Source: an uncultured Bacteroidales bacterium
Lineage (GTDB): Bacteria > Bacteroidota > Bacteroidia > Bacteroidales > Muribaculaceae
Direction of reading: 5' to 3'
Assembly (NCBI GenBank): GCA_902772965.1
Contig: CACYCT010000127.1
Coordinates: 1-37,148, forward strand
Length of the DNA: 37,148 nt
The notes under the pieces were generated by a model that was given only the letters and a program-made list of their open reading frames with translations, made no database searches and was not told the origin of the DNA. Position numbers and translations under genes: made by a program. Shown here piece by piece: positions 1 through 10,336 of the stretch. Within the stretch, counting starts at the first letter, position 1; each line of letters opens with the position of its first letter.

Positions 1-882
1 GAGGTCATTATCATCAACGACTGCTCGCCCGACGGAAGTATGGCTGTGGTGGAAAACACATTAACCGACTGCCCGCGGCTGAAAGCACGCTCGGTTGTGT
101 TACACAACGACCGCAACATCGGATCCGCGCTCACGCGTCGGCGCGGCATGATGGAAGCCCGCGGAGAATATGTCATACAAGTTGACAGCGACGACCATGT
201 CTCACCCGAATATCTGAGTAAACTCGCCGCAAAAGCACAAGCCGAAGATTCCGACATCGTGATGTGCGACTTGTTTTTCGAGAGCAACGGTACACTCACA
301 AGCCGTCATTATCCCGTCACCCCCTCGGACGAGCGGAGCGAGTGCTTCAGGCAGGCGATGGCGGGCATCACACACAACGGACTATGGAACAAACTGGTGC
401 GGCGCAGCCTTTATGCCGAAAACAACGTATATCCCGTTGAGGGAATCAATATGTTCGACGATAAGTCAGTCACCTTCAGACTTATCTATTTCGCCAAGAA
501 AATCAGTGTTCTCAACGAGCCTTTGTATTACTACAACCGCTCCAACGAGTCCGCCATCACTAAAACCGCCCGCGCGGCCCGTTTTGAACAAACCTATGCC
601 CTGCTTGACCTGATTGACAAATTCGGCGAAGAACACCCCTACGACACCACCATGCGCAAAGGTATCCAGGAATATAAACTGCTCGTCACCAGCGCCATGC
701 TATTTTATGCCACCAATGAGCAACTAAGCAGATTCCCGTCTTTGGAGCGTGACGTGCCCTGGTCGGTACTGTTGGCCACTCATGCCGCCAAAAAACACCA
801 CAAAGTTATTGTGGCGCTCGCCAAACTACATCTGCGCCCGACCGTGAGACTGATCCGCCGATTCGCTGCAAACAAACAATAA
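1..882 (+). CDS. Family 2 glycosyltransferase, 5' end outside the window
   Basis: The reading frame is open from base 1. Residues before the first ATG at 40 (EVIIINDCSPDGS) are the typical GT-A nucleotide-binding beta-strand of GT2 enzymes, so the true start lies upstream. The metal-binding DxD-type motif is in VDSDDH, and the C-terminal part has the GLWNKL and LYYYNRSNESA patterns common in Bacteroidales capsule or LPS glycosyltransferases. Known role of the family: transfer of a sugar from a nucleotide-sugar to a growing glycan at the inner face of the cytoplasmic membrane. The next gene follows after 30 bp and encodes a polymerase-like membrane protein, which fits a surface-polysaccharide operon. 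The acceptor and donor sugars cannot be told from sequence. Confidence 0.9.
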   Translation, partial: EVIIINDCSPDGSMAVVENTLTDCPRLKARSVVLHNDRNIGSALTRRRGMMEARGEYVIQVDSDDHVSPEYLSKLAAKAQAEDSDIVMCDLFFESNGTLTSRHYPVTPSDERSECFRQAMAGITHNGLWNKLVRRSLYAENNVYPVEGINMFDDKSVTFRLIYFAKKISVLNEPLYYYNRSNESAITKTARAARFEQTYALLDLIDKFGEEHPYDTTMRKGIQEYKLLVTSAMLFYATNEQLSRFPSLERDVPWSVLLATHAAKKHHKVIVALAKLHLRPTVRLIRRFAANKQ

Positions 883-912
883 TATCCCAACAACTCCTGA
901 CACTCAAATATA

Positions 913-2190
913 ATGACTAATATTGGCAAAGGCGGATACCTGATTCTCCAATGTTTTTTAATGTTGGTTTCGCCATTGAGCTCGCTTGTTGTAGCGCTGA
1001 TATTCCACCGCAATTGGATTTCGCATCTGTTTATGCTGATTTTCGTGGCGTACTTCGGGTCACGGTTCTACCTCGGCAACGATGCCACCAATCACTATCT
1101 TGATATGATGATTTGGTATCGCGGACACTCTTTAGATGAGATTCTGAAAAACCGAGTCGTCTTTTTGGAATCACGCGAGCCTTACTCAATCATTCTTAAA
1201 TATATCGTTTCTCACATTACCACCTCACCACAGTTCTTTGGCGCTGTGATAGCGGTAGTTTATGCCATAATCGTAATGTTCACATGCTTTCAATTGCGAA
1301 AGTTTGCTATTGACCCGGAAACCGGAGATCGACATCACTCTATGGTTGCGATGATGATATTTTTAACTACGATGACAATCGTTCAGTTTTTCTGGTATCA
1401 GAGCGTACGTTATTGGCCGGGGGTGTTCTTTTTCACCGGATTCTACTTACATTACGTTCGAACCCGAAAACCGTGGTCTTTGATTGTGGCGTGTATGTGC
1501 CCGATATTCCACTTTTCACTCTTTGTGCTTCCATTTGCGCTGCTGTTACACGCTTTGTTCGGAAAAATGGGTTACTGGGCATATTTAGCGTTCTTCATGA
1601 TTTCTTGGCTATTTCGCTCGATTGGCTTTGACGTTGTGCCATACATACAAACCGTGATTCCCAATTTCGCCACGCCGGAGGGAATCGCCGATGGAGCAGA
1701 ATTCCGTGAATACCTGATTAACTTTATGGCCGAAAGCAGAAAGGAACGTAATATTGTGTATACCTACAGAACTACGCTGCACCTTTTCTTTGGTACGGCT
1801 CTATATTTCATCGGTTCCATATGCAAACTTAAATATAGCCGATATACAAAAACCTTCTTCCTTTTAGCTGTAGTGCTGATGTCTATTTCGAACATCGAGT
1901 TCGCCGACAACACATTTTACGACCGCTTCTCAAAAACCTCCGCTCTTTTCTTGTGGATTTCTCTCACTACATTGGCGTATGACAATGTCTCGTTCTGCAA
2001 ACGTAAGGCACTCACGATGATATTCATCTTGCTGCCGGTACTTTTTTTTACTCTTGCTACTCAATTGACGGAAGTGCGGCGAACATTTTTTGTGGCTGAA
2101 CTTTGGTTTGGCAATTTCTTTACAGACTATTGGGGTGGTCTCGACGAAGTGCGATTGAAATTCTCGTGGCTCGCATTGTTCTTACTATGA
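913..2190 (+). CDS. EpsG-family polysaccharide polymerase-like membrane protein
   Basis: A 425-residue, very hydrophobic protein with about ten to eleven predicted membrane segments. The N-terminal part has an EpsG-like acidic/aromatic stretch after the second segment (YLGNDATNHYLDMMIWY). EpsG proteins are Wzy-like inner-membrane polymerases that join lipid-linked repeat units of exopolysaccharide, capsule or O-antigen. The gene lies between a GT2 and an ATP-grasp gene, and its stop codon overlaps the next start in an ATGA at 2187-2190, so translation of the two is probably coupled. By eye the gene is richer in A/T than its neighbours, as is common for repeat-unit polymerases, which diverge and move between strains. 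A flippase is the main alternative, but the segment count and motif favour a polymerase. Confidence 0.75.
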   Translation: MTNIGKGGYLILQCFLMLVSPLSSLVVALIFHRNWISHLFMLIFVAYFGSRFYLGNDATNHYLDMMIWYRGHSLDEILKNRVVFLESREPYSIILKYIVSHITTSPQFFGAVIAVVYAIIVMFTCFQLRKFAIDPETGDRHHSMVAMMIFLTTMTIVQFFWYQSVRYWPGVFFFTGFYLHYVRTRKPWSLIVACMCPIFHFSLFVLPFALLLHALFGKMGYWAYLAFFMISWLFRSIGFDVVPYIQTVIPNFATPEGIADGAEFREYLINFMAESRKERNIVYTYRTTLHLFFGTALYFIGSICKLKYSRYTKTFFLLAVVLMSISNIEFADNTFYDRFSKTSALFLWISLTTLAYDNVSFCKRKALTMIFILLPVLFFTLATQLTEVRRTFFVAELWFGNFFTDYWGGLDEVRLKFSWLALFLL

Positions 2191-3275
2191 CGTATCAGCA
2201 CAGCGGAAAATACATCGTTATCGGAGGCACGCCACAAGGCTTGGAGGTTGTCCGTCTATTGGGTCGCGCGGGGGTTGAACCATACGTGTTTTGCCGCAAT
2301 AAACATCAAGTGGCATACCATAGTAAGTATGGCACGAAAATGCTCTACGAAACGGCGGAGCAACTGCGTATCCAAATTGAACAAATCGCCGATTCTGAAA
2401 CCAATAAACCTATTTGCTTTATTTGCTCCGGCGAGGCGTTGGCGCTGATTTTGCGGCAATATCCCGATTTATATACTACTTGCCGCGTTTTCGCAGGGCC
2501 GTTTGACTTCGTTGAGCAAATGGCACATAAAGACTTGATGTATACCCGAGCGATTGAAAAAGGACTTCACATCGCTCCTTTTGTCACCCTTGACAAATGC
2601 AACCCCGAAGAACTCAACTTCCCCGTTATCGTCAAACGCAACTATGAGATAGAACTGTTCTTCAAAGTCGCGTATATTGACAATATAGGCCAATTCCGCG
2701 ATTTAATCAGCAAAATTCCCCAACAAGCCTATCCCGACATCATCATTCAACGGCGGATTGATATTCACGAAAACAGTCTCCGGGAAATCTCCTGTCAAGG
2801 ATATTTTGTGGACGGAAAAATGATTGGCTGCCTGGCGGCTTTTCAAGTCAGAAAATCAGACACGGGACTTACCGCCTACATCGAAGAGATAGAAGACACT
2901 GGCCTGTACCAGAAAGTGAAATCCATCGCCGCCGATTTTATAAACGGAAGCACCTACAACGGATTCGCCGAATTTGAATTTATGCTCAACACGCAATCAG
3001 GCGAGCTCCATTTCATGGAAGTGAATACACGAACCTGCGGTGAGCAAAGCAGTATGCACCTTAAATATGAGAACATCGCCGACGCCTTTCTATACCCCGG
3101 CCAAGACATCGCGCTCCGTGAGCGACCCGGACGCGTGCGGTGGATGAACATCGCGCGCGACGTGAAAATACGTCTGCAAAAAAAGGACTTCAAAAATCTC
3201 TCACAGATTTTCCACGCAGGATTTGACGTGTTCGACACACGCGACATCATGCCCTTTATCCGACAATTCTTTTAA
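2187..3275 (+). CDS. ATP-grasp carboxylate-amine/thiol ligase-like protein
   Basis: A 362-residue ATP-grasp protein. I place the start at the ATG overlapping the upstream stop (ATGA, 2187-2190); a longer frame from 2103 would run back through the polymerase gene. The N-terminal Rossmann-like part begins YIVIGGTPQGLEVV. The ATP-grasp core shows FPVIVKRNY (ATP-binding Lys) and a C-terminal metal/ATP motif around FAEFEFM and HFMEVNTR (Glu and Asn ligands). The family forms an acyl-phosphate from a carboxylate and joins it to an amine or thiol. Within a glycan locus this suggests attaching an amino acid or other carboxylate to a sugar, which is inference. It resembles the carbamoyl-phosphate-synthase-like ATP-grasp proteins of exopolysaccharide clusters. 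Confidence 0.82.
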   Translation: MTYQHSGKYIVIGGTPQGLEVVRLLGRAGVEPYVFCRNKHQVAYHSKYGTKMLYETAEQLRIQIEQIADSETNKPICFICSGEALALILRQYPDLYTTCRVFAGPFDFVEQMAHKDLMYTRAIEKGLHIAPFVTLDKCNPEELNFPVIVKRNYEIELFFKVAYIDNIGQFRDLISKIPQQAYPDIIIQRRIDIHENSLREISCQGYFVDGKMIGCLAAFQVRKSDTGLTAYIEEIEDTGLYQKVKSIAADFINGSTYNGFAEFEFMLNTQSGELHFMEVNTRTCGEQSSMHLKYENIADAFLYPGQDIALRERPGRVRWMNIARDVKIRLQKKDFKNLSQIFHAGFDVFDTRDIMPFIRQFF

Positions 3276-3296
3276 CAAAAACCAGCACACGAGATT

Positions 3297-4352
3297 GTGA
3301 TCCGACACAACATAGCCGAATACGTCCTGACCATCGGCTGTAAATACAAACCACCCAAGGGAGGCATAGCGCAAGTACTCAGCAACTACGACCGGTTTGT
3401 TTTCCCTAACTTCAAGTTCATCAAAAACTCCAACTCCCGCAATCTGCTGACCAATCTGGCAGTTCTGATTTCGGGAATCATCGCTTTGACGGCAAAATGC
3501 GTCTTTGACCGGAAAATCAAAATCGTACACATACACACCGCCTCGTACAACAGTTTCCGACGCAGCGAAATCTTTCTGCGGATAGCCAGACTATTCCGCA
3601 AAAAAGTCATTCTGCACATCCACGGCGGCGGATTCAAAGAGTTCTACGACACCAACCCGGACAAAATCCGACACACCCTCCAAAGCGCGGATACAATCCT
3701 GACACTCAGCACCGGATGGCTGAAATTCTTCACAAACGAAGTGAAACTCGACAACGTTGTGGAACTCAAGAATATCATCGCCCCGCCATCAGAAACAGAA
3801 AAAGAGACACGAAACGGCCTCTCCTGCCTGTTCCTCGGATTAATCACACACCAGAAAGGCATATACGACCTGCTCGAAGTGATGCGCCAACTCTGTGTTG
3901 AACAGCATTATGACATCCATCTGCACATCGGCGGAAACGGAGACACACAAACGCTTCAAGAACAAATCAAAAAACTTCAACACCAACCGTTTGTCCACTT
4001 CCACGGTTGGGTAAGCGGAGACAAAAAAAGGGAACTTCTCACAAATTGCGACCTATACATCCTTCCCTCATATATCGAAGGATTACCCGTATCAATCCTT
4101 GAAGCCATGTCCTACGGAAAACCCGTAATCGCAACCAACGTGGGCGCGATTCCCGAAGTGATCCGGCAAGACCATAACGGCACAATCATACAACCCGGCA
4201 ACCTCGACATGCTGCGAAACGCCATCGTAACCTATGCCGAACAACCCCGATTACTCCAAATTCAAGGAAACAACGCACACACAGACGCCTTGAACTACCT
4301 GCCACAAGCAATATCCGACAAACTTGAGAAAATCTATCAAGACCTCCTATGA
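3297..4352 (+). CDS. Family 4 glycosyltransferase
   Basis: A 351-residue GT-B fold enzyme. The start is a GTG at 3297, the only good start codon after the in-frame stop of the previous gene at 3273-3275; the protein then opens with the expected first strand and glycine-rich loop (LTIGCKYKPPKGGIAQV). The C-terminal nucleotide-sugar domain has LFLGLITHQKGIYDLLE, HIGGNGD, and the EX7E signature in EGLPVSILEAMSYGKPVIAT. It is a retaining transferase of the GT4 type acting in polysaccharide assembly in the cytoplasm. Its last bases overlap the next start as ATGA (4349-4352), so it is probably translated together with the CapK-like gene. Confidence 0.9.
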   Translation: MIRHNIAEYVLTIGCKYKPPKGGIAQVLSNYDRFVFPNFKFIKNSNSRNLLTNLAVLISGIIALTAKCVFDRKIKIVHIHTASYNSFRRSEIFLRIARLFRKKVILHIHGGGFKEFYDTNPDKIRHTLQSADTILTLSTGWLKFFTNEVKLDNVVELKNIIAPPSETEKETRNGLSCLFLGLITHQKGIYDLLEVMRQLCVEQHYDIHLHIGGNGDTQTLQEQIKKLQHQPFVHFHGWVSGDKKRELLTNCDLYILPSYIEGLPVSILEAMSYGKPVIATNVGAIPEVIRQDHNGTIIQPGNLDMLRNAIVTYAEQPRLLQIQGNNAHTDALNYLPQAISDKLEKIYQDLL

Positions 4353-5614
4353 GCTCAATCAGTTACAGCCTGAAAACACGCTTACGCGCCATCGTGTCCA
4401 AATCGCCCGTATACACACGCGCGAAACACCAACTGGAACAACCCTTTGATGAAAAGCGACTTCAACAGATTGTGCAACACGCCATCAAGAACGTTCCCTT
4501 CTATAGGGACTACCCACGCTTCTGGCTCGACAACGGCCGCTTTGACGACCTGCCTATACTGAACAAAAAAGACATCATCGGCAGAGAACGGCAACTCGTA
4601 GACCAACGCATACCCTCATGGATACTGCGAAAAGGAGAAACCGGCGGCACATCGGGCATCTCGCTCACACTCTACAACACGCCAATGTCACAAATCCGAC
4701 GATTCGCCATGGCTGACTCTGCCATGAACGAAATCGGAACAAACCTGAGAATGGCAACCCTACGTGGATTCCTGCCGGCCAACAATCAAATAGCGCAAGT
4801 CGTTGACAACAACCATATTCTGCTTTCATCCTACCGCATCACGCACGACACCATCAACCAATACATCTCCATGATGCAGCAACAACGCATCGAATGCCTC
4901 CACGCATATCCATCGGCTTTGCTCACACTGTGCAAATACCTCGAGCAGACTGGTAAACAAATACATTTCCCACACCTGAAAGGTATTCTCACCAGCTCAG
5001 AAGTATTCTCTGCCGACATCCGACAACTCGCCCGACGTATTTTCCCCGAGGCGAAACTCGTGGACTACTTCGGACAATCCGAAGCGTACTGCGCGGCATA
5101 CGCTGTCAATGACCAACCTTACCACTTCAACCAGAGCTTCGGCTACACCGAGTTTATCGACACCGGACAAACCACACCCAACGGCAACCGGATCGCCGAA
5201 ATCGTGGCAACCAACATCCTGTGCGACACCATGCAGTTCATCAGAATGGCAACCGACGACTTTGTTGAACTCGACCAAAACAACCAGGTAGTGTCCATTA
5301 TCGGACGTGAAGCCGACTTCCTCATCGACCGCCACAACGCTCCCATCGCAGGCATCGCCATTTTCAGTGACGAAGCATTCAGTAATCTCACCGGATTCCA
5401 ATACTACCAACCCGAACCGGGAAAACTCGTGTTCCGCGTGGTGACAAACCAACACTTCAACGAAGCACAACGGCAACTGCTCATTCAGGAACTCAGCCAG
5501 ACATTTGTCAGTATCGACTGCGATGTCGAGGTTGTCAACGAAATACCAAAAACAGCCGCGGGAAAACAAAAACGCGTCCTGCACGACTTTGACATCAAGC
5601 CCTACCTGAAATGA
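4349..5614 (+). CDS. CapK-like adenylate-forming enzyme (phenylacetate-CoA ligase family)
   Basis: A 421-residue member of the adenylate-forming superfamily. The ATP-binding P-loop TGGTSG is at residues 98-103; the adenine/acid pocket motif appears as YFGQSEA; an ATDD stretch and GREADF correspond to core motifs A7-A8; the C-terminal IPKTAAGKQKRV carries a candidate catalytic Lys near residue 406. The core motifs are therefore intact. Known members activate carboxylic acids as acyl-AMP; CapK-type members are typical of capsule and exopolysaccharide loci, where the substrate is mostly unknown. The start overlaps the GT4 stop, and its own stop overlaps the deacetylase start (ATGA at 5611-5614), so the four genes are tightly coupled. 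Substrate not inferable. Confidence 0.85.
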   Translation: MSSISYSLKTRLRAIVSKSPVYTRAKHQLEQPFDEKRLQQIVQHAIKNVPFYRDYPRFWLDNGRFDDLPILNKKDIIGRERQLVDQRIPSWILRKGETGGTSGISLTLYNTPMSQIRRFAMADSAMNEIGTNLRMATLRGFLPANNQIAQVVDNNHILLSSYRITHDTINQYISMMQQQRIECLHAYPSALLTLCKYLEQTGKQIHFPHLKGILTSSEVFSADIRQLARRIFPEAKLVDYFGQSEAYCAAYAVNDQPYHFNQSFGYTEFIDTGQTTPNGNRIAEIVATNILCDTMQFIRMATDDFVELDQNNQVVSIIGREADFLIDRHNAPIAGIAIFSDEAFSNLTGFQYYQPEPGKLVFRVVTNQHFNEAQRQLLIQELSQTFVSIDCDVEVVNEIPKTAAGKQKRVLHDFDIKPYLK

Positions 5615-6687
5615 AACCTACCATATTGCCAACACTCGACTACGAACTCTATGGTGACGGCTCAGGAGACATCTTCGAAAACCTCGTCAACCCGACGGAC
5701 GATTTGCTGCGTCAGCTTGAACCCACAACGTTCAGGCTGACGATTTTTGTGGAAATCGTTGAAATCATTCGCCTCCGCGAGCAATGGAACAACGGTAACC
5801 CGATGGGATACGACCGCGACCCCATTCAGGCAATCACCGAGCAACTCCGGCAAGCCTACCGGAAGGGACACGACATCCAACTACACATCCACCCGCAATG
5901 GTTCGACGCCATATGGACCGACAACCGGTGGCAGGTCGAAAACTCCCGATGGCAACTCGGCTCATTCATCAGCCAAGACGGGAAAACCGACATCCGCGGC
6001 CTGATCCGATGGGCCAAGAACGAACTCGAGCAACTCGTCCGTTCCTTTGACTCGACGTACGAATGCATAGCCCTGCGCGCCGGAGGATACAACGCCATGC
6101 CATGCGCCGAAATCCTCGAAGCCATGCGCCAAACCGGGCTGCGGATCGACTCCTCTGTCGTGCCCGGAGCACGCGCCGACAACGCCTTTGACCACTACGA
6201 CTACACCGCCGCGCCCACCGACGGACAGGGATGGTGGCACGTCAGCGACGACATCGACATCCCCCACCCCACTCCAACCGACATCATCGAACTGCCCGTA
6301 ACGGCCTTCTCCATGCCCGGGTGGAAAAAATACCTCTCAATCGACCGGCTGCGCTCCTTCCTCAAAAACCGGAACTCCGCAATCAAAAAGGTAGCGCAAA
6401 AACAACCGGCAACCGAACCGAAGCAGAAACGCTCACTGCTCGCTCTGCTCACACAACCGCAAACCGTCACGTGGGACTTCTGCCTCCTCTCAGCCAGTCA
6501 ACACCGGAAATTCTTCCAGCGCGTAACCGACAAAAACCGGCAAGCCATCGTTCTGATCGGGCACTCGAAAGGTTACACCTCACCCGATGGAATACAACTG
6601 GTGGCACAACTCGCAAGCGCCAACTGCCAACCGGCAACCATATCCCAATGGTTCCACAACCTGAAAACCGAAAACGAACAACTCTAA
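5611..6687 (+). CDS. Polysaccharide deacetylase-like (WalW/NodB-fold) protein
   Basis: A 358-residue protein with a NodB-homology-like core: an Asp near the N-terminus (PTLDYELYGDG), a metal-ligand motif HIHPQW, and ALRAGGYN, the equivalent of the conserved Arg-x-Gly motif. This matches WalW-type polysaccharide deacetylase-like proteins, which remove N- or O-acetyl groups from glycans. No signal peptide is seen, so it may act on lipid-linked or nucleotide-linked intermediates inside the cell (inference). It starts inside the stop of the CapK-like gene, and its TAA is directly followed by the ATG of the next gene at 6688. Divergence from classic CE4 members leaves open a structural or non-catalytic role. 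Confidence 0.75.
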   Translation: MKPTILPTLDYELYGDGSGDIFENLVNPTDDLLRQLEPTTFRLTIFVEIVEIIRLREQWNNGNPMGYDRDPIQAITEQLRQAYRKGHDIQLHIHPQWFDAIWTDNRWQVENSRWQLGSFISQDGKTDIRGLIRWAKNELEQLVRSFDSTYECIALRAGGYNAMPCAEILEAMRQTGLRIDSSVVPGARADNAFDHYDYTAAPTDGQGWWHVSDDIDIPHPTPTDIIELPVTAFSMPGWKKYLSIDRLRSFLKNRNSAIKKVAQKQPATEPKQKRSLLALLTQPQTVTWDFCLLSASQHRKFFQRVTDKNRQAIVLIGHSKGYTSPDGIQLVAQLASANCQPATISQWFHNLKTENEQL

Positions 6688-7899
6688 ATGACAATCAGGC
6701 TCGATACAACCACCACATCCCTCGCCAGTCTGAAACGCTACTGCGAGGCAGAGCAATTCAAAGGCTGGGACCCCTACGACGGACTTAACTCCCGACTTTT
6801 CCAAGCCATTCCCTTCGCCTCACGCTCGGCACTGCTCCGGCTATGCGTCATTCAGGGATTCAAACGCTGCCCGATCAACCTCCGGACACTCGCACTCGTG
6901 CCGAAACAGTACAACGCCAAAGGCATCGCGCTGCTCCTCTCCGGATATTGCAGAATATATCAAGTCCTCAAAACGCGAGCCATACCCGAACTCGGAACCG
7001 CTGATGACGCGCTCAACCGAATCAACGAGTTGGCCACCATCCTGATCTCGCTGCAAAGCCGGGGCGACTACCACGGTGCATGCTGGGGATACAACTTCGA
7101 CTGGCAAGCCCGGCGGTTGTTCCTCTTTCCCAAAAACACCCCGACCGTAGTCGCCACCACCTTCGCCGTCGACGCCCTGCTGCAAGCCTTCGAAATCACC
7201 GGAAACACCACCTACCGCGACACGGCACTCTCCGCCTCTGGGTTCGTGCTTCAAGACCTCCACCGCACCCCACACCACTCCGGATTCCTCTTCTCCTACA
7301 GCCCGCTGCAAGGTAACGACACCGTATACAACGCCTCACTGCTCGGGAGCAAGCTGCTAAGCCTATGCTTCCGATACACCGGAAACGACACCTTCCTCAA
7401 AACCGCGCGGCAATCCGTTGAAGCCTGCTGCAAAGGCCAGCGCGACGACGGAGCCTGGGTCTACGGACTGCTGCCCAAGCAAGCATGGGTCGACAGTTTC
7501 CACACCGGATACAACCTCGACGCCCTCGCCACCTACCGGCAAATTTCCGGCGACAACGCTTTCGACAACATCCTCGACAAAGGATTCCGATATTATATCG
7601 AAAACTTCTTCCTCCCCGACGGAACACCAAAATACTACGACAACCGCACCTACCCCATCGACATCCACTGCCCGGGGCAACTCTTCGTAACCCTCGACAC
7701 ACTCGGACAATTCACCCGACACGCCGATCTCGCGCAACGGGTACTCCAATGGACCGTGGCGCACATGCAGGACAGGCGCGGATACTTCTACTACCAACTC
7801 AAACCCCGCCTGAGCAGCAAAATATCCTACATGCGCTGGAGCAACGCCTTTATGCTCAACGCACTCGCAACAGTTCTGCGAGCCTCTACAACATCCTAA
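6688..7899 (+). CDS. Alpha/alpha-barrel (six-hairpin glycosidase-like) polysaccharide locus protein
   Basis: A 403-residue protein with repeated helical hairpins rich in aromatic and Gly residues (RGDYHGACWGYNFDWQ, FLFSYSP, DGAWVYG, SFHTGYNLDAL, YIENFFLPDGTPKYY, MRWSNAFML). The pattern fits the (alpha/alpha)6 toroid of six-hairpin glycosidases and epimerase or lyase relatives. Close homologues are, as I recall, often mislabelled delta-aminolevulinic acid dehydratase; nothing here resembles that TIM-barrel enzyme. There is no signal peptide. It starts right at the stop of the deacetylase-like gene, so a linked step on the same glycan is likely. Hydrolase, lyase, epimerase or non-catalytic roles cannot be separated by eye. 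Confidence 0.65.
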   Translation: MTIRLDTTTTSLASLKRYCEAEQFKGWDPYDGLNSRLFQAIPFASRSALLRLCVIQGFKRCPINLRTLALVPKQYNAKGIALLLSGYCRIYQVLKTRAIPELGTADDALNRINELATILISLQSRGDYHGACWGYNFDWQARRLFLFPKNTPTVVATTFAVDALLQAFEITGNTTYRDTALSASGFVLQDLHRTPHHSGFLFSYSPLQGNDTVYNASLLGSKLLSLCFRYTGNDTFLKTARQSVEACCKGQRDDGAWVYGLLPKQAWVDSFHTGYNLDALATYRQISGDNAFDNILDKGFRYYIENFFLPDGTPKYYDNRTYPIDIHCPGQLFVTLDTLGQFTRHADLAQRVLQWTVAHMQDRRGYFYYQLKPRLSSKISYMRWSNAFMLNALATVLRASTTS

Positions 7900-7911
7900 A
7901 ACCATACCGCT

Positions 7912-9603
<1,692 letters not shown>

Positions 9604-9669
9604 TCCCCCCAATTCCAACGTGGTATAACTATAGAGTGTGTCAATAATAATCATGACACACGCCCGCAT

Positions 9670-9709
9670 CCCCACTTAGGCAGTACTCGCGAGTACGGCA
9701 CAAGTGGGG
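9670..9709. repeat. Nested palindrome bounded by CCCCACTT/AAGTGGGG
   Basis: Outer arms CCCCACTT (9670-9677) and AAGTGGGG (9702-9709) enclose a perfect 14-bp palindrome GTACTCGCGAGTAC (9683-9696). The same outer arms recur at 9837-9844 and 9876-9883 around a different centre, which itself contains AGGCG/CGCCT. Confidence 0.8.
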
Positions 9710-9946
9710 TTAAATCACTATAACCTTATCAAGTTTTATACACTATCTGCCTTGTGGTTGTGTCATACCTGGGAGTATGTATATTACACGCAAAGTTACG
9801 CAGCGTAACACCTCGATAGAGGTGCAATCTCTTTAACCCCACTTTGGCGGAGCGAGCCCAGGCGAGCGAACGCCTAAGTGGGGATGGGGAGAAGGCCTGC
9901 GTAACTACCTCGATAGAGGTTGCACAGTCTCCACACTGCATCAGCC

Positions 9947-10326
9947 ACACTCAGGTTTGCCGGTATCGGACACACGTCCCCCGGCCTTCGGCTACCCCTT
10001 CTAACTTAGAGGGGAGTTACACACCTGACGTTCAGAATATTAACAAAACTTTTCCAAAGTTAGAGAGGAAACTCTTCCACGCTGGCATACAGTGGGCTAC
10101 ACCGCGTTAGCATATACACTCCACGCCGGTTTGCTTGTAACGGACATACGCCCCCGGCCTTCGGCCACCCCCTCTAACTTAGAGGGGGAGTTACACGCCT
10201 GACGTTCAGAATATTAGCAGATTTTTTTCAAAGTTAGGGGGAAAACTCTTCCACGCTGATATACAATGTATTACTTCGCGTTAGCAAATACACTCCACGC
10301 CGGTTTGCTTGTAACGGACATACGCC
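9947..10326. repeat. Tandem repeat, period about 169-174 bp, just over two copies
   Basis: Unit starts align at 9947, 10116 and 10290 (ACACTC...GGTTTGC); the third copy stops near 10326. Each full unit contains CCGGCCTTCGGC, a near-perfect palindrome (CCCTCTAA, one base, TTAGAGGG), the sequence CTGACGTTCAGAATATTA, CAAAGTTAG, CTCTTCCACGCTG and a CGCGTTAGCA stretch near its end. The copies differ by point changes and small indels, so the array is not recent. Confidence 0.75.
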
Positions 10327-10336
10327 GCCGGTGGGA

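Larger units (their letters stand above)
9604..10336. repeat. Gene-free field of palindromes and direct repeats
   Basis: A stretch of 733 bp without a credible gene. It holds a perfect 8-bp hairpin at 9636-9661 (GTGTGTCA/TGACACAC); two elements bounded by CCCCACTT and AAGTGGGG (9670-9709 and 9837-9883); two copies of ACCTCGATAGAGGT about 97 bp apart (9810-9823 and 9907-9920), each a hairpin with a GATA loop; and a tandem repeat from 9947. No transposase lies within or beside it. The architecture recalls REP/BIME-type extragenic palindromes, although the family is not one I recognise. The first hairpin could serve as the terminator of the ettA transcript. Confidence 0.75.

Noticed and set aside
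2103..2186. Upstream extension of the ATP-grasp gene
   Set aside because: It overlaps the end of the polymerase gene for 84 bp; the ATGA overlap at 2187 matches the coupling seen elsewhere in the cluster.
6688..7899. Delta-aminolevulinic acid dehydratase label
   Set aside because: No TIM-barrel or catalytic Lys motif of that enzyme; the helical-hairpin pattern fits an alpha/alpha barrel in a glycan locus.
9844..10110. 88-codon ORF in the repeat field
   Set aside because: It consists of translated palindromes and repeats, with no start context or domain features.
9947..10326. CRISPR array
   Set aside because: Only two long, diverged repeats with no short regular repeat-spacer pattern, and no cas gene nearby.
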